Source: Galerina marginata
Taxonomy: Eukaryota > Basidiomycota > Agaricomycetes > Agaricales > Galerinaceae
Direction: 5' to 3'
Assembly: GCA_023014335.1 (NCBI GenBank)
Contig: JAECYW010000010.1
Span: forward strand, 992,001 to 1,056,000
DNA: 64,000 nt
Positions 47,921-60,569 of the stretch are shown here, one piece after another. The notes under the pieces are model-generated. The model was not told the origin of the DNA. It did not search any database and was given only the letters and a program-made list of their open reading frames with translations. Made by a program: the position numbers and the translations under genes. Each line of letters starts with the position of its first letter. Position 1 is the first letter of the stretch.

Positions 47921-48608
47921 ATGACAACCGTAACTCAAGTCCAGGCTCCATATAAATCCGACTTGATCCAGCATTCTATGTCCGTTGATGCTCTAAAATT
48001 TGGCTCATTTACACTGAAATCTGGTCGTATCTCTCCGTATTTCTTTAATGCGGGATTATTGTCTAGCGGTCCAATCCTCGCCACCTTGTCGACCGCCTAC
48101 GCGACAACCATCGCGCAAGCTTTAAAGGAATCCGTGATCCCTCAATTTGACGTGCTTTTCGGACCTGCCTATAAGGGCATCCCTTTCGCTTCAACGACCG
48201 CGATGGCGTTATATACTCAACATCAGATCTCAATCGGTTTTGCCTATGACAGAAAGGAGGTCAAGGACCATGGTGAGGGCGGGAAAATGGTCGGTGTTCC
48301 TGTGAAAGGGAAAACGAGTGGTCATCCTGGACGACGTGATGACGTCAGGAAAAGCCGTCCGAGGAGCCATCGAGACGGTCGAGCAAAACGGCGGGGAGGT
48401 GGTTGGCGTTATCCAAGCTCTTGATAGGGAAGAAGTTGGTCAAGACGGGGTAAGCAGCACGGTAAAAGAAATTGAAGGTTTGGTAGGGGAAGGAAGGGTA
48501 TTCTCAATCTTGCAGATGAGAGATCTGATAGTGTGGTTGGAGAAGAATGGCCTGACGAAGGAGCTTGAGAACATGAAGGGATACTGGGACAAATATGGCT
48601 TGAAATAA
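47921..48608 (+). CDS. URA5: Orotate phosphoribosyltransferase (URA5)
   Basis: Makes orotidine 5'-phosphate from orotate and PRPP in pyrimidine synthesis. It appears to be one exon. ATG at 47921 gives MTTVTQVQAPYKSDLIQHSM, then ALKFGSFTLKSGRISPYFFNAGLL, FDVLFGPAYKGIPFASTTAMALY and FAYDRKEVKDHGEGG. The PRPP-binding loop VVILDDVMTSGKA follows, then a C-terminus ending MKGYWDKYGLK. The expected KGKRVVILDD is split between frames: the run AAAA at 48311-48314 has one A too many, and removing it joins both halves into a normal protein of about 228 residues. Lysines and aspartates of the active site are all present. The gene is useful as a marker because it is essential for uracil prototrophy. Confidence 0.94.
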
Positions 48609-49839
48609 TGACATTCAGGTTCGAACTCTTTGGTTGTTTGGTAGCTTTTTGCTCACTCTCCACTATTCTGCAGTAACGGTGGCATCTCTACCGTCCAAAG
48701 TTCTGTTTGAGCATTCTCCCCTATGCTAAGACTTGAATGAGAATCATATTCCTCTGTACTGTCAGATTATGAACAACTGTTTTGGTACCTCAACATTATT
48801 TGGTGCATCGGGGTCAGAGTGTGAACCAAGCCGTCCTTCGTCAATTTGCGCTAGTTGTATCACAGTACCGCGAGATTTCTTCGGTGGAATATTCTGTCAA
48901 GCAGGTTATTGCAGTGGGCCTTGAGATGTGGAGTCTGATCTGATGATCTCCAGGGAGAGTATGGTTGATATATGTAAATTTAACCTGCAGAGGTGCCTAG
49001 CATTCCGAACCTAGAATGTCTGCTGCAAGCCGAGCATAATAGGACATATAGCATTTGGCGTAGCCCCAGGGAATCTTATACGAGTATATGAAGTCTGCCT
49101 TCGTAATTCTTGTGCTTGAATGCCCAAAGTCATCACGATAGAGTTGCACGCAGTGATCCAGAGCCTTTCGCTATCGAAATCGAGAGTTGCGTCAAGTAGG
49201 GGAATTTAGTTACGAGATACTTGGCGGAAATTCTGTGCGCCGATGCCTGCTGAACGGAGTCCGCACTCGAAGTAAGATAGTCTGGCGTTGCCGAAAACCA
49301 TAGCAAATCGTTGGTACAAGCCGAGACAGGGTGTATAGGGAGAAGAATTCGAGCACGCTGCGATGAGCGGAGTGGTTTTATAGCCCCAGAATTCCGATGC
49401 CATTCCCATTCGAGTCCATGGGTTGAAGTGGCTTGGCGAACGCGCTGAGCGCTAAACATGTACATGGATGCCAAATTGACCCGACAATAGAATCATTGGT
49501 CCGGAACGGAATTCGGTGACCTGGAAAAGACAATGCGTCGAGCTGGGTCCGTCAGGTTGCATTACTCTGGCCTGTCTTTGACATAGAACGCTGTCAAGAC
49601 CCTATAGCAGTACAGGGCGATGCTGTGCAGCGCAGAGAGCTCTGTGTAGTCAAAGAACACAAAGTCAATGAAAAGCTGTGTAGCGGAAAGGTAGCACGTG
49701 GTTTGTCACCAGCCAACAACGGACTGTAGTCATTCCTCCTTGACCCAAACTATCGTCGCTCCCAACGACATCTACACTCTCCCACTGTCCAAAACCGCCC
49801 ATCCCACGACCGGGATAGCTCTCATCATTGCTAGCCTCG
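48609..49839. other. Intergenic between URA5 and RSP5, with a promoter-like relic
   Basis: About 1.2 kb with no convincing gene. The block 49340-49595 is a diverged copy of the RasGEF promoter (listed separately). The remaining sequence up to the RSP5 start at 49840 shows no repeat or coding signal. Confidence 0.5.
49340..49595 (-). repeat. Diverged copy of the RasGEF promoter block
   Basis: Same order of shared words as 42440-42700, including GCTATAAA (minus strand, 49376-49384) and CCGCTCAT just downstream. Past the TATA box both copies later read GTACCAACGATT, which in RasGEF encodes part of LYQRF. In this copy no ATG precedes that point, so it looks like a relic rather than a gene. Confidence 0.5.
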
Positions 49840-52817
<2,978 letters not shown>

Positions 52818-53734
52818 TCTACCTATACTATGCTGTGATTGACATGTGTACCACCACGGCTAGCAAACGGCTTGGGATGCTTCCTGTGGATGTGGTCTTA
52901 AACTCTTAAGACGTCTTACTTCTGGGTTCTGTATTTTTCTCTTATCTGCACGATATTATTTCCTTCCTTTTATCTTTGATATCTACTTACGGTAATCAGC
53001 GGAAGGGTTTGACGTTTTATCTTCCTTTCCCTTCTCTCGTCGCAGTTGTGGATGGATATCTTTTGTTGCTATTATCTCGCTTGTTTAGCTCAGCTTCTTT
53101 GCTTCTTCATGTGCTCTGTCCTTCGACCCTTCAACTATGTATGATACGTAGCTTGATAGGAAAACAAGTTTCCTCGTACCATACATCATTTTTCAATTTG
53201 TCAAACGGTGGTTTATTCAGTTGATGGCCCAGCCACATTGGTCAGAATGATGGTCTTGAGAAGGATGGATGATGGGTGAGTTTGATGGAGTTCAGTCCCC
53301 TTTGCTGCTACTGCCCGAACAACATACTTAGGGAATCTAAACACTTTACTGTTACCCTCAGCACTGTCCTGAACATATGTTGAGATTCACATTTAACTTA
53401 CAGGTTCCTAGTAGAAACTGTATCGGGGTATTTGAAATGGGAAGAGACTGTAGAGACCTAGTCGACCTATGCTCGGCTCAGAGGCACAAAAGCTTCGTTT
53501 CCATGAAGTTCTCAAGGTCTGCATGCTGGATAATTGCACTCATTCAAAAAATAATATTTCAAAGGAAGTCTAATGTCTTCGAAAAACTACCACGACCTGG
53601 AGAGCAGTATAGTATAATTAGGTACCAGGCCAAAAAGTCCACGAAATCATAAAAAAATGCCCATCATGACAAGCTAGCGAAAAGGGGGAATATTGCATGT
53701 CAGTCGTCTCAGGCGTTCCATCTACCGGTCGCTT
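52818..53734. other. Intergenic, convergent RSP5 / secreted protein A
   Basis: About 920 AT-rich bases. No coding frame, structural RNA or repeat could be supported. Confidence 0.5.
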
Positions 53735-54447
53735 TTAGATAGCAGCACGAGCAGCGCTGTATGCAGCACCGACGGAGGCTGGGGAGGTGGAAGCATCCCA
53801 GTTGGAGCCGGAGGGAACAACGTATTGGCTGCCGAGGCTGCTTCCGCTGAAGCCCAGGTCGCTGGTGGAGAGCGAAGAGTCGGATGAAACGATGTCGCCA
53901 AAGTGGCTAGAAATTCCACTGTCGAAGCCGACCTGGTGACCGGAGGTGCGGCGCAAATCGGAGCTGAAGGAGCCGAGGCTGGCGTGGAACTGCTCGAAGA
54001 CGACGGTTTGAGTCTCAACCTCGCAGATCTGCTCAGTTATGATCCTGATAGGAGAAGAACATTTGAATTCCAGACCATTATAAATATATGATGAACCAAC
54101 CTCTTAGCCATTTCTTGGAGGACGAGCAGACGTTGCTGGATGATCACGACTGATTCGCTGTGGCAGACGACTTCTTGCTCGTGCTCGACGACGGTCTCGG
54201 AAGAGAAGTGACCGACAAAGTTATCGGAGCCGTAGAAGTTGTCGAAACCAGACAAAGAAGAGATGCCTCCCCAGTTATCGAAAGAGTATCCACGGACAGC
54301 TAGCCAGAAAGTGTAAGAAACATGGCGCCGAGACAGTTGCTTTAGGTTGGTGAGCTTACCAAGACCCTGGTTGACCGGAACAGGCTTAGCAGTAACACCC
54401 GCGACAAAGGCAGAGGCAATGGCAATCTTGAAAAGCTTGGCAAACAT
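53735..54447 (-). CDS. Small secreted protein, tandem paralogue A
   Basis: Function unknown. ATG at 54447 begins a signal peptide (MFAKLFKIAIASAFVAGVTA) with likely cleavage before KPVPVNQG. Three exons give about 198 residues. After the first intron come DNWGGISSLSGFDNFYGSDN, then a predicted helix (QEVVCHSESVVIIQQRLLVL, QEMAKR). Exon 3 continues IITEQICEVETQTVVFEQFH, and the protein ends in a Ser/Gly-rich region with SDLGFSGSSLGSQYVVPSGS and AARAAI. Two cysteines sit in the conserved core (VVCHS and QICEV) and could pair. It is clearly paralogous to 56776-57537 with the same intron positions. A 5'-leader intron is likely (donor GTATGTGTG near 54530, acceptor just upstream of the ATG). A cell-wall or extracellular role is possible but not indicated. 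Confidence 0.82.
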
Positions 54448-54663
54448 TTTGAATGAAAGGATGGTTGGCAAAAATACTAACAGGCGATGTTAGATGGAAA
54501 CAATTGCAAAATGAGCGAGCACACATACCTGCTTAAATGGGAGGTAGTAAAGTTGGTAATTGAAGACGAAAAGAATGAACTAGGCTCCCGGCCAGAAAAA
54601 GAGGTTGAGAAGAGAACGAAAGAAGGTGGAGTGCTGAAGAATATCTGGCCATCCTGCTGTCCC

Positions 54664-54671
54664 ATTTATAT
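54664..54671 (-). promoter_or_regulatory. TATA box of secreted protein gene A
   Basis: The minus strand reads ATATAAAT about 220 bases upstream of the ATG, consistent with a leader containing the intron noted for this gene. Paralogue B has a comparable element at a comparable distance. Confidence 0.55.
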
Positions 54672-56248
54672 GAAAGTAGACCTACCTGAGCGCCGAGTTG
54701 CTACGGAGGGATACACGCCTACAGAGTGTCATATTGAAACGCTGTACGTTTATTCTAAGAGTTGAATTGTGTCGGATGCCATGACCAGTCAGCGGCAGTA
54801 AAATTTAGGGTGCCAGTGCATTTATTTTAAGCTGCCCAATAGTCTCGAAAGATGCTTTCTAGTGATTGCCATAGGTTAACAGCAGAAGTGATCAGATAAC
54901 CGGATACCGCCACTCTTAAAGTCTGAGCCTTCCAGCTTGGAAGCACGGTATTGGCCTCTTCACGAGGAGAAATAAATTCAGCGATGGCCATATGAGCCCC
55001 AAAATGGCACGCCTTTGGGGATAGCCATTTCCAGCGGCATTGTCATAGTATATCAAGATCATCCAACTGCCAAGGATGACTGGTCCGAGCCTGCAAGGAA
55101 TCGGCACTGTCACAGTTGCAGTTCGATACTTCGTCATGGCCCAAGTTATTACTGGTTGGTACGTCGGTCTCTGTCATGTAGCGAATACGGCAACACGCTG
55201 TCAGAAGATAATTTAAGTCCCAGTGAAGGAGGCGTTGGGCGCATGATGCAGTGTCCAGTCAAAATATCGAACCAAAAATAGCAAAAATCGTCTGTTCGAG
55301 GTGTAGTCATCAATGTTGTGCAGTCATAACCTTGAGCTCAAATGCAATGAGCGACAAATGTGAGCAAAAGGACACAAGTAATGGAGGGCTCCAGGACGCA
55401 CATCATGAATCAAGCAAAAAAAAGTGGTGGTAGGTACATAGCTGGTTGTGTGGTGGTTAACGTTGATGCGCTCGACATCATGATCAGCGCTCAGCACAGG
55501 CTGGGTTATGTAAGAAATGGGTTTCAACAATTCGCACGATCGACAACTCAATGAATGCGGCTTCGTTACTTTACCTCATGATATCGATCAAGGCTTATTT
55601 GCAGAATGGTACACTCGCAATGAAAGGATCTTCCAGTTCGCAGTGAGGTTTTTTATTCCCTCAATGTAAGTACATATTTGGAGAACGAACACTAAGTATA
55701 GTGGGGTTGAGCGCGACACAAGAAGCGGTATGTGTGATCTGGGTCCATGGAAGGGTTTCCCGGCTTACTGTTGGATGGTTTTGACTTATAATTACGAACA
55801 AGTCCTCTAGGAAAACCGAAAGTTGTGGGCATAGTCCCCATAGGAAGTAGGGGTGATATCATTTCAATCTCAGTGCAATGAATATTTATTCTATATCACC
55901 TACTTATCACAGTGACACAGTCTGCCCTACTAGTAAATCTAACGATCGTGGGCCTTGACCAGCTGAGAGCCGACATTGATGTCGGGTAGGAGAGACATAT
56001 GAACGATTAAATATTTAATGGGGACGGTCAGAGTAACCGATTTTATAAATCGAAATTCGATTCCGTGGTACCTCGATTCTAAAAATCTTTTGGCATCATA
56101 CATCGTCATGGGAGATTCAGAATCGGGAATTAGACGGTTTATTCAGACCAGAATCACCCGGCATCTATGTGGAAAGTCAGATAAGTCTGAACAAAAACGT
56201 CTAGGTGTGGGCGAGAGCGAGGGTAGAAACCACTTGTTTATAATCTGT

Positions 56249-56278
56249 AATCGAATTCAAATTAATCGAATTCAAATT
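56249..56278. repeat. Tandem duplication of a 15-base unit
   Basis: AATCGAATTCAAATT occurs twice without a gap (56249-56263 and 56264-56278). Confidence 0.8.
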
Positions 56279-56775
56279 GGGCATTGGGTAGGCATGGCCG
56301 AATAGGCCACAATGCGCCGCTACACCCAATGGTCGTATAGGCTTAGATTTTCTTTTAAGTACGTGAAAATTTGATGTTTCAGCTCTATCTCTTCAATCTT
56401 GGCTGCCAGAAATACATGGAGTAACCAGGCGTACGAGCGCACGGGAAATCAAGAGTAGATTCGACTCCAGGCCTTTCGGTGCATTGAAGTTGTGGAAAGA
56501 ATGGCTGAAGATTGGAAGAAAATAGCGTCCGGTTGCCGGCTGGCCAAAACAACGCACCTTCTAATCAACTCGACTCTCGAATTAATCTTTGGAGATCCAC
56601 CCACCCAAAATACGCCAAATGTTTGTGATTGCCAGAAAAATGATTACTTCCAACCACCAGTACCGTAAGAAAAATGCTCGCCAAGGTAGCAAAAATAGTC
56701 CAGAAACAACTAGGGTATCTCTAAGTGTCCATGAAAATAGTCCACAAACAACAAACTACTCGTTGTCATACGAAT

Positions 56776-57537
56776 TTAAGAAGCCGGAGCCGTAGAGTTG
56801 GAGCTACCACGAGCTTCGCGAGTAGCGTTGAAGGCAGCTTCCACTTTAGAGGGTGAGCTCTGGTCATTCCAGTTGTTTCCAGAAGGGACGGCGTATTGGC
56901 TACCAAGGTCAGAACCGTGGAACCCAAGATCGTTAGAGCTGAGGGAGCCGTCGGAGTTAATGATGTTGCTGTAGTGGCTCGAGATACCACGGTCATAGCC
57001 GACGCTGTTGCTGGACTTGCGCCTGATGTCATGGCCGAAGGAGCCAAGGCTGGAGTGGAACTGCTCGAAAACGATGGTCTGGGTCTCGACCTCGCAGATT
57101 TGCTCGGAAATAATCCTACGAAAAGAAAATTAGCTTCGACTGCATTTTTCGGACGCATATGTAAAAGAACTCACCTCTTGGCCATCTCCTGAATGACGAG
57201 AAGGCGCTGTTGAATAATTTCAACACTCTGGCTGTGGCAGACAAGCTGCTGGTCCTGCTCGATGATGACCTGCTTCTGGATGGAGCCACGGAAGTTATCC
57301 GAGCCGTAGAAGTTATCGAAGCCATCGAGAGAAGAGATGCCCATCCAGTTGTTGAAGGAGATGGAGGACCCATGGGAGCTAGAGTCTGTACGAGCGGCTG
57401 GATTGACGAGGTCAGTGAGGTCTCAGGTCCTACAAGTAAGTTCACTCACCCAAAGCCCTGACCTGGGGCAAAGGCTTAGCCACGACACCGGCGATCATAG
57501 CAGAGGCAGCGAGGACAAGGGAAAATTTGGAGAACAT
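56776..57537 (-). CDS. Small secreted protein, tandem paralogue B
   Basis: Paralogue of 53735-54447, in the same orientation. ATG at 57537 begins MFSKFSLVLAASAMIAGVVA, a signal peptide with likely cleavage before KPLPQ. Three exons give about 206 residues. The core matches gene A closely: SLDGFDNFYGSDNF, LVCHSQSVEIIQQRLLVIQE, then after intron 2 IISEQICEVETQTIVFEQFH, SSLGSFGHDIRR, and SNDLGFHGSDLGSQYAVPSG. The C-terminus is longer than in A and carries possible N-glycosylation sites (FNAT, SNST). Intron 2 splits the same arginine codon (AKR) in both genes. The leader also appears to contain an intron (donor GTATGTCCC near 57625). No family is recognised. Conservation of the two cysteines and the FDNFYGSDNF block suggests a structured domain. 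Confidence 0.85.
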
Positions 57538-57777
57538 TTTAAAGTGATTTCAAATCAAGGAAAGGAGCACTGGCAACGGTGTGTTGAGATACGACAAGTC
57601 GACGAGAAAGGGAAAGGGACATACCTGGAAGTTGAAGGTGAATGAACGGAAAGTAAAGATTGATCTGGCTTTGAAGGCGAAAAAAAGAAACAGGCAACCT
57701 GGCCAGGTGTCTGAAGACGAAAAAAAGAAAGGAGGGGGAAGAACGAAGGATGAGGGCAAAAGCCTCGCGTGCTTTTG

Positions 57778-57786
57778 CCTTTATAG
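57778..57786 (-). promoter_or_regulatory. TATA box of secreted protein gene B
   Basis: The minus strand reads CTATAAAGG about 240 bases upstream of the ATG at 57537, close to the spacing seen for paralogue A. A strong TATA box plus a leader intron suggests a highly expressed, regulated gene. Confidence 0.55.
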
Positions 57787-59206
57787 ATGACGCTACAAGC
57801 GCCGTTCCTTCGGAGCCGTTACGTGACAGCAGAAAATACGATAGAAACGGGCCAATTCGGGGAGACCGATGCTGAAAAGATTGACATATTCGGTCTGGTG
57901 TATGTCGGTTGTCACATGTCTTCATTTTGATTGGAACGATCACACTGAGACATCTATTATTAAACGTCAAGGAGGATAAAAATAGGCACACTTGCCAACC
58001 TGTTCACAACGGGATAGTCTTGGCAGACGCCAAATACCTCAAAATCTGCGAAGAGGTGAAGATTGGCTGGAGAAATAAAAAAACAGGGGTTGTGTGTCTT
58101 GAAAGATCATGTTTGACCTTTGAACAACTGTTCCCAAAATCTGTCGACAGGTGCCAGTGGACGAAAGATTCAAAGATATGATGAATAAGCGCTGTTCTCA
58201 GAAAGACAAATGATTGGGCAGGAACATCAAATGAACTCGATAAGGGCAACTGATGAATTCAGAAATTCTGGATACGTACAACTACTCTCCTGGTAGTCAG
58301 GATTATCGACAGGGGCGGATTGCGGCGCCCATGAACTCTGGCATTTTGTTGGATGTTAACGAGAGGCCTAGGCTTCTGGATGACTGAATCGAGGAAATAA
58401 AACAAAGGAAATGAGAAATATCATATGTAGAAAACATCCGGCGTAGAAAACGGATAGTTTATACATATTGAGCGTCCGAAGGCGTGCAGGTTCGAAGCCT
58501 CGAGTGAACGGCAGTGTGGACGGTTGTATTAGACTAGATGAGCGGAGGCCGAAGCTTGCCGTACCATGGAAACAGTCTTACAACCGTTGGATAACGGCAT
58601 CAAAGGCATAGCAAAAAGATGACTTTGGGATACCCGCTGCAGGCGGTATCTTACGATCATGACCCTAGAAGCTGATACAGAACGAGTGCTTGTCTGATGG
58701 GTGGTCAGAGATGAAGGCTTGAACAGTGGACCGGGTTGACGGATTGAAATCTAGGCCCTCCTCGACAAGAATTACGGCGAACTTCGCAACACAAATTGAA
58801 CATGACGGCAAGCCCATGAAACTTAGCGTGTCCACGAACAGCCTCGAACACGTTGAAGAAAGGAGTTGAAGTTCTCATGACACCAAGGCAACTGAGAATT
58901 CTCTCGAGTCCGCGTAAGGAGCAAAACTGGGTAAAAACTTGCGGAAGCAATGTCGCCCTTTGCTTGACTTCCAGGGTGATCCAATCAGACAAGCTTCCAG
59001 TGGGTGTGTTGAATGAAGAAAGGGACCGACGTTCAATTCTTTGAGCAAAAGTGGCGCATTGTTAGAAGGAAAGCAGATGCCAAATAATCGGCCGCACTGT
59101 CACAGTCGGCCAGCAAGAAGTTGGTCTTTGATTCAGATTGGCGCTCTATACAATTCCTTGCGTCGGCCGTCCTTTCTTTGACCCCCAGCAGAAATACCAC
59201 CACAAA
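57787..59206. other. Intergenic upstream of EAF7
   Basis: About 1.4 kb between divergent genes. Open frames present here have no splice continuity or recognisable family. A tRNA T-loop-like string near 58488 was examined and rejected. No repeat was seen. Confidence 0.45.
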
Positions 59207-60202
59207 ATGACAGTAGCCATGCCGGGAGACAGGACAGACGAACACTCATTTCTTGACTCAGTCGAAGGCGAAATTTCATTCTTTCGGTCGATCATGCGTG
59301 CACGCCCGATTGGCATGCACCGATATTTCCATATCCTTGCCATTCGGAACGCAATATTCAAAGATACAGGGCGGAATTTACACATAGAGACAATATGGGA
59401 GAAGCTGAGGGACTGCTACGACCTAGACGCGCTGGATGCCATCGTGAGTCTTCCGAGGTCTGTCTGACATCTATTGAACGAAAGTGTTGAATGGTAGACG
59501 GGGTTTTTGCTCTCTCTCTTTTATTTTGTTTGGCATAGGACATCGAAGCTGAAGGGTACCACTCGCCCAGGTCGAACTCGTCACCCATATCCATCCGCTC
59601 GCCGTCTCCTTCAGAAAACCTTGCAGCCCACCCTTTCTTCGCGAAGAGTTCTCCCTGCCGTATGAAGAATTCGAACCAATAATTGCACAACGGCGTATGC
59701 GCGCGACAGCATCCCTACCGTCATCTCGAGCGCCGTCACCAGTGCCAGCTCAAACGCCAGCTGCAGCGCCCAGCCCACGCATCATATCGTCGACCTCTTC
59801 AACCAAGCGTGGCACCGGTCGAAAGCGCGGCAAAAATGCCCGGAGTAAACCAAATTACGCAGGACTCGTGGGCGGGGACAGCGATAGTAGCGCACTGACG
59901 CAGGAGAGCGGGGACGAGGGGGGTCTGCCGGAAACGCCGAGGGACAGTGTCATGACCGGCACGGATGGCGGGACGGAGTACGAGGACGATGATGTGGAGA
60001 TGCACGACCCCTCGCCTGGTAAGCCGGGGATATTTCCTATCCAGAGTACCTAGGACGCTGATAATCAGATATCTCATCTACAGCACAGGAGGCATCTCCA
60101 CGACCCCCGAGAGGTCGTCCTCCGAAAGCTGGACGGAGTCGGGGGCGCGGTGGTTCAACGCGTGGTGCTTCGACGCGTGGCATAAAGAGGAAGAAAAAAT
60201 GA
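59207..60202 (+). CDS. EAF7: EAF7/CT20 family subunit of the NuA4 histone acetyltransferase
   Basis: A chromatin protein of the NuA4 complex (MRGBP homologue). ATG at 59207 gives MTVAMPGDRTDEHSFLDSVE, then the family core EGEISFFRSIMRARPIGMHR, YFHILAIRNAIF and TIWEKLRDCYDLDALDAI. After an intron comes DIEAEGYHSPRSNSSPISIR, SPSPSENLAAHPFF, then FSLPYEEFEPIIAQRRMRAT. A long Ser/Pro/Ala-rich tail follows with an acidic stretch (EYEDDDVEMHDPSP). The last exon has AT-hook-like basic repeats (PRPPRGRPPKAGRSRGRGG) ending IKRKKK at 60202. One base is missing at 59640/59641: inserting one restores HPFFREEFSLPYEEFEP across what is otherwise a premature stop. The AT-hook tail suggests DNA contact. Confidence 0.88.
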
Positions 60203-60569
60203 GCTATGTATGGTGTTCAGTTGCATTATTCTTATTTTTTTCTTTTTTCTTTCTTGCGGTTGTCCGCTGGGCAATTGATCATAAGGCTGCCTGGATACTT
60301 GACAAGTTGAATCTCAGTTACGTTGTGAGTGTTAAACTTCCAACAACCTGAGGTAGTTCCACTCGTACCCGTGCTGACCTTCTCGTTTGTTGCATGAATT
60401 GTTTATGATGAACCCATTGTGTGAAGCCCCGCATTCCCCCATATCATAACGACTCCCTCAGTCATTGCATTAAATTGCATAAAAAGTTTATGATGAATCC
60501 TTAATCCTCATAGTTTAACCTTTAACCTTTACATGGACGAAATAAATAGATCGCCGAGGTGTCCATGCA
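60203..60569. other. Intergenic, convergent EAF7 / AN1 gene
   Basis: About 370 AT-rich bases. An imperfect direct repeat of about 26 bases (TTGCATGAATTGTTTATGATGAACCC near 60390 and a similar copy at 60475-60500) is the only feature noticed. Confidence 0.5.

Larger units (their letters stand above)
54448..56775. other. 2.3 kb between the secreted paralogues
   Basis: The first 250 bases hold the promoter and leader of gene A. The remainder has no gene I can support. It contains a 15-base tandem duplication at 56249-56278 and some AT-rich stretches. Small open frames on both strands lack splice continuity and family resemblance. Confidence 0.45.

Noticed and set aside
49133..49474. Minus-strand open frame upstream of RSP5 as a gene
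   Set aside because: It begins without ATG and overlaps the duplicated promoter block. The only resemblance to RasGEF protein is a few residues (LYQRF), too little to call a coding pseudogene.
55560..56600. Transposon remnant in the AT-rich stretch between secreted paralogues
   Set aside because: No transposase-like or reverse-transcriptase-like frame, no long terminal repeat and no convincing inverted ends were found, only a 15-base tandem duplication.
58470..58520. tRNA-like T-loop string GGTTCGAAGCC
   Set aside because: The flanking bases cannot form a five-pair T stem, and no acceptor stem, anticodon arm or D arm could be found at suitable distances on either strand.
60395..60500. Two ATGATGA words resembling snoRNA C boxes
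   Set aside because: No CTGA D box or terminal stem is placed to make a box C/D RNA. The words are part of a short direct repeat in AT-rich sequence.
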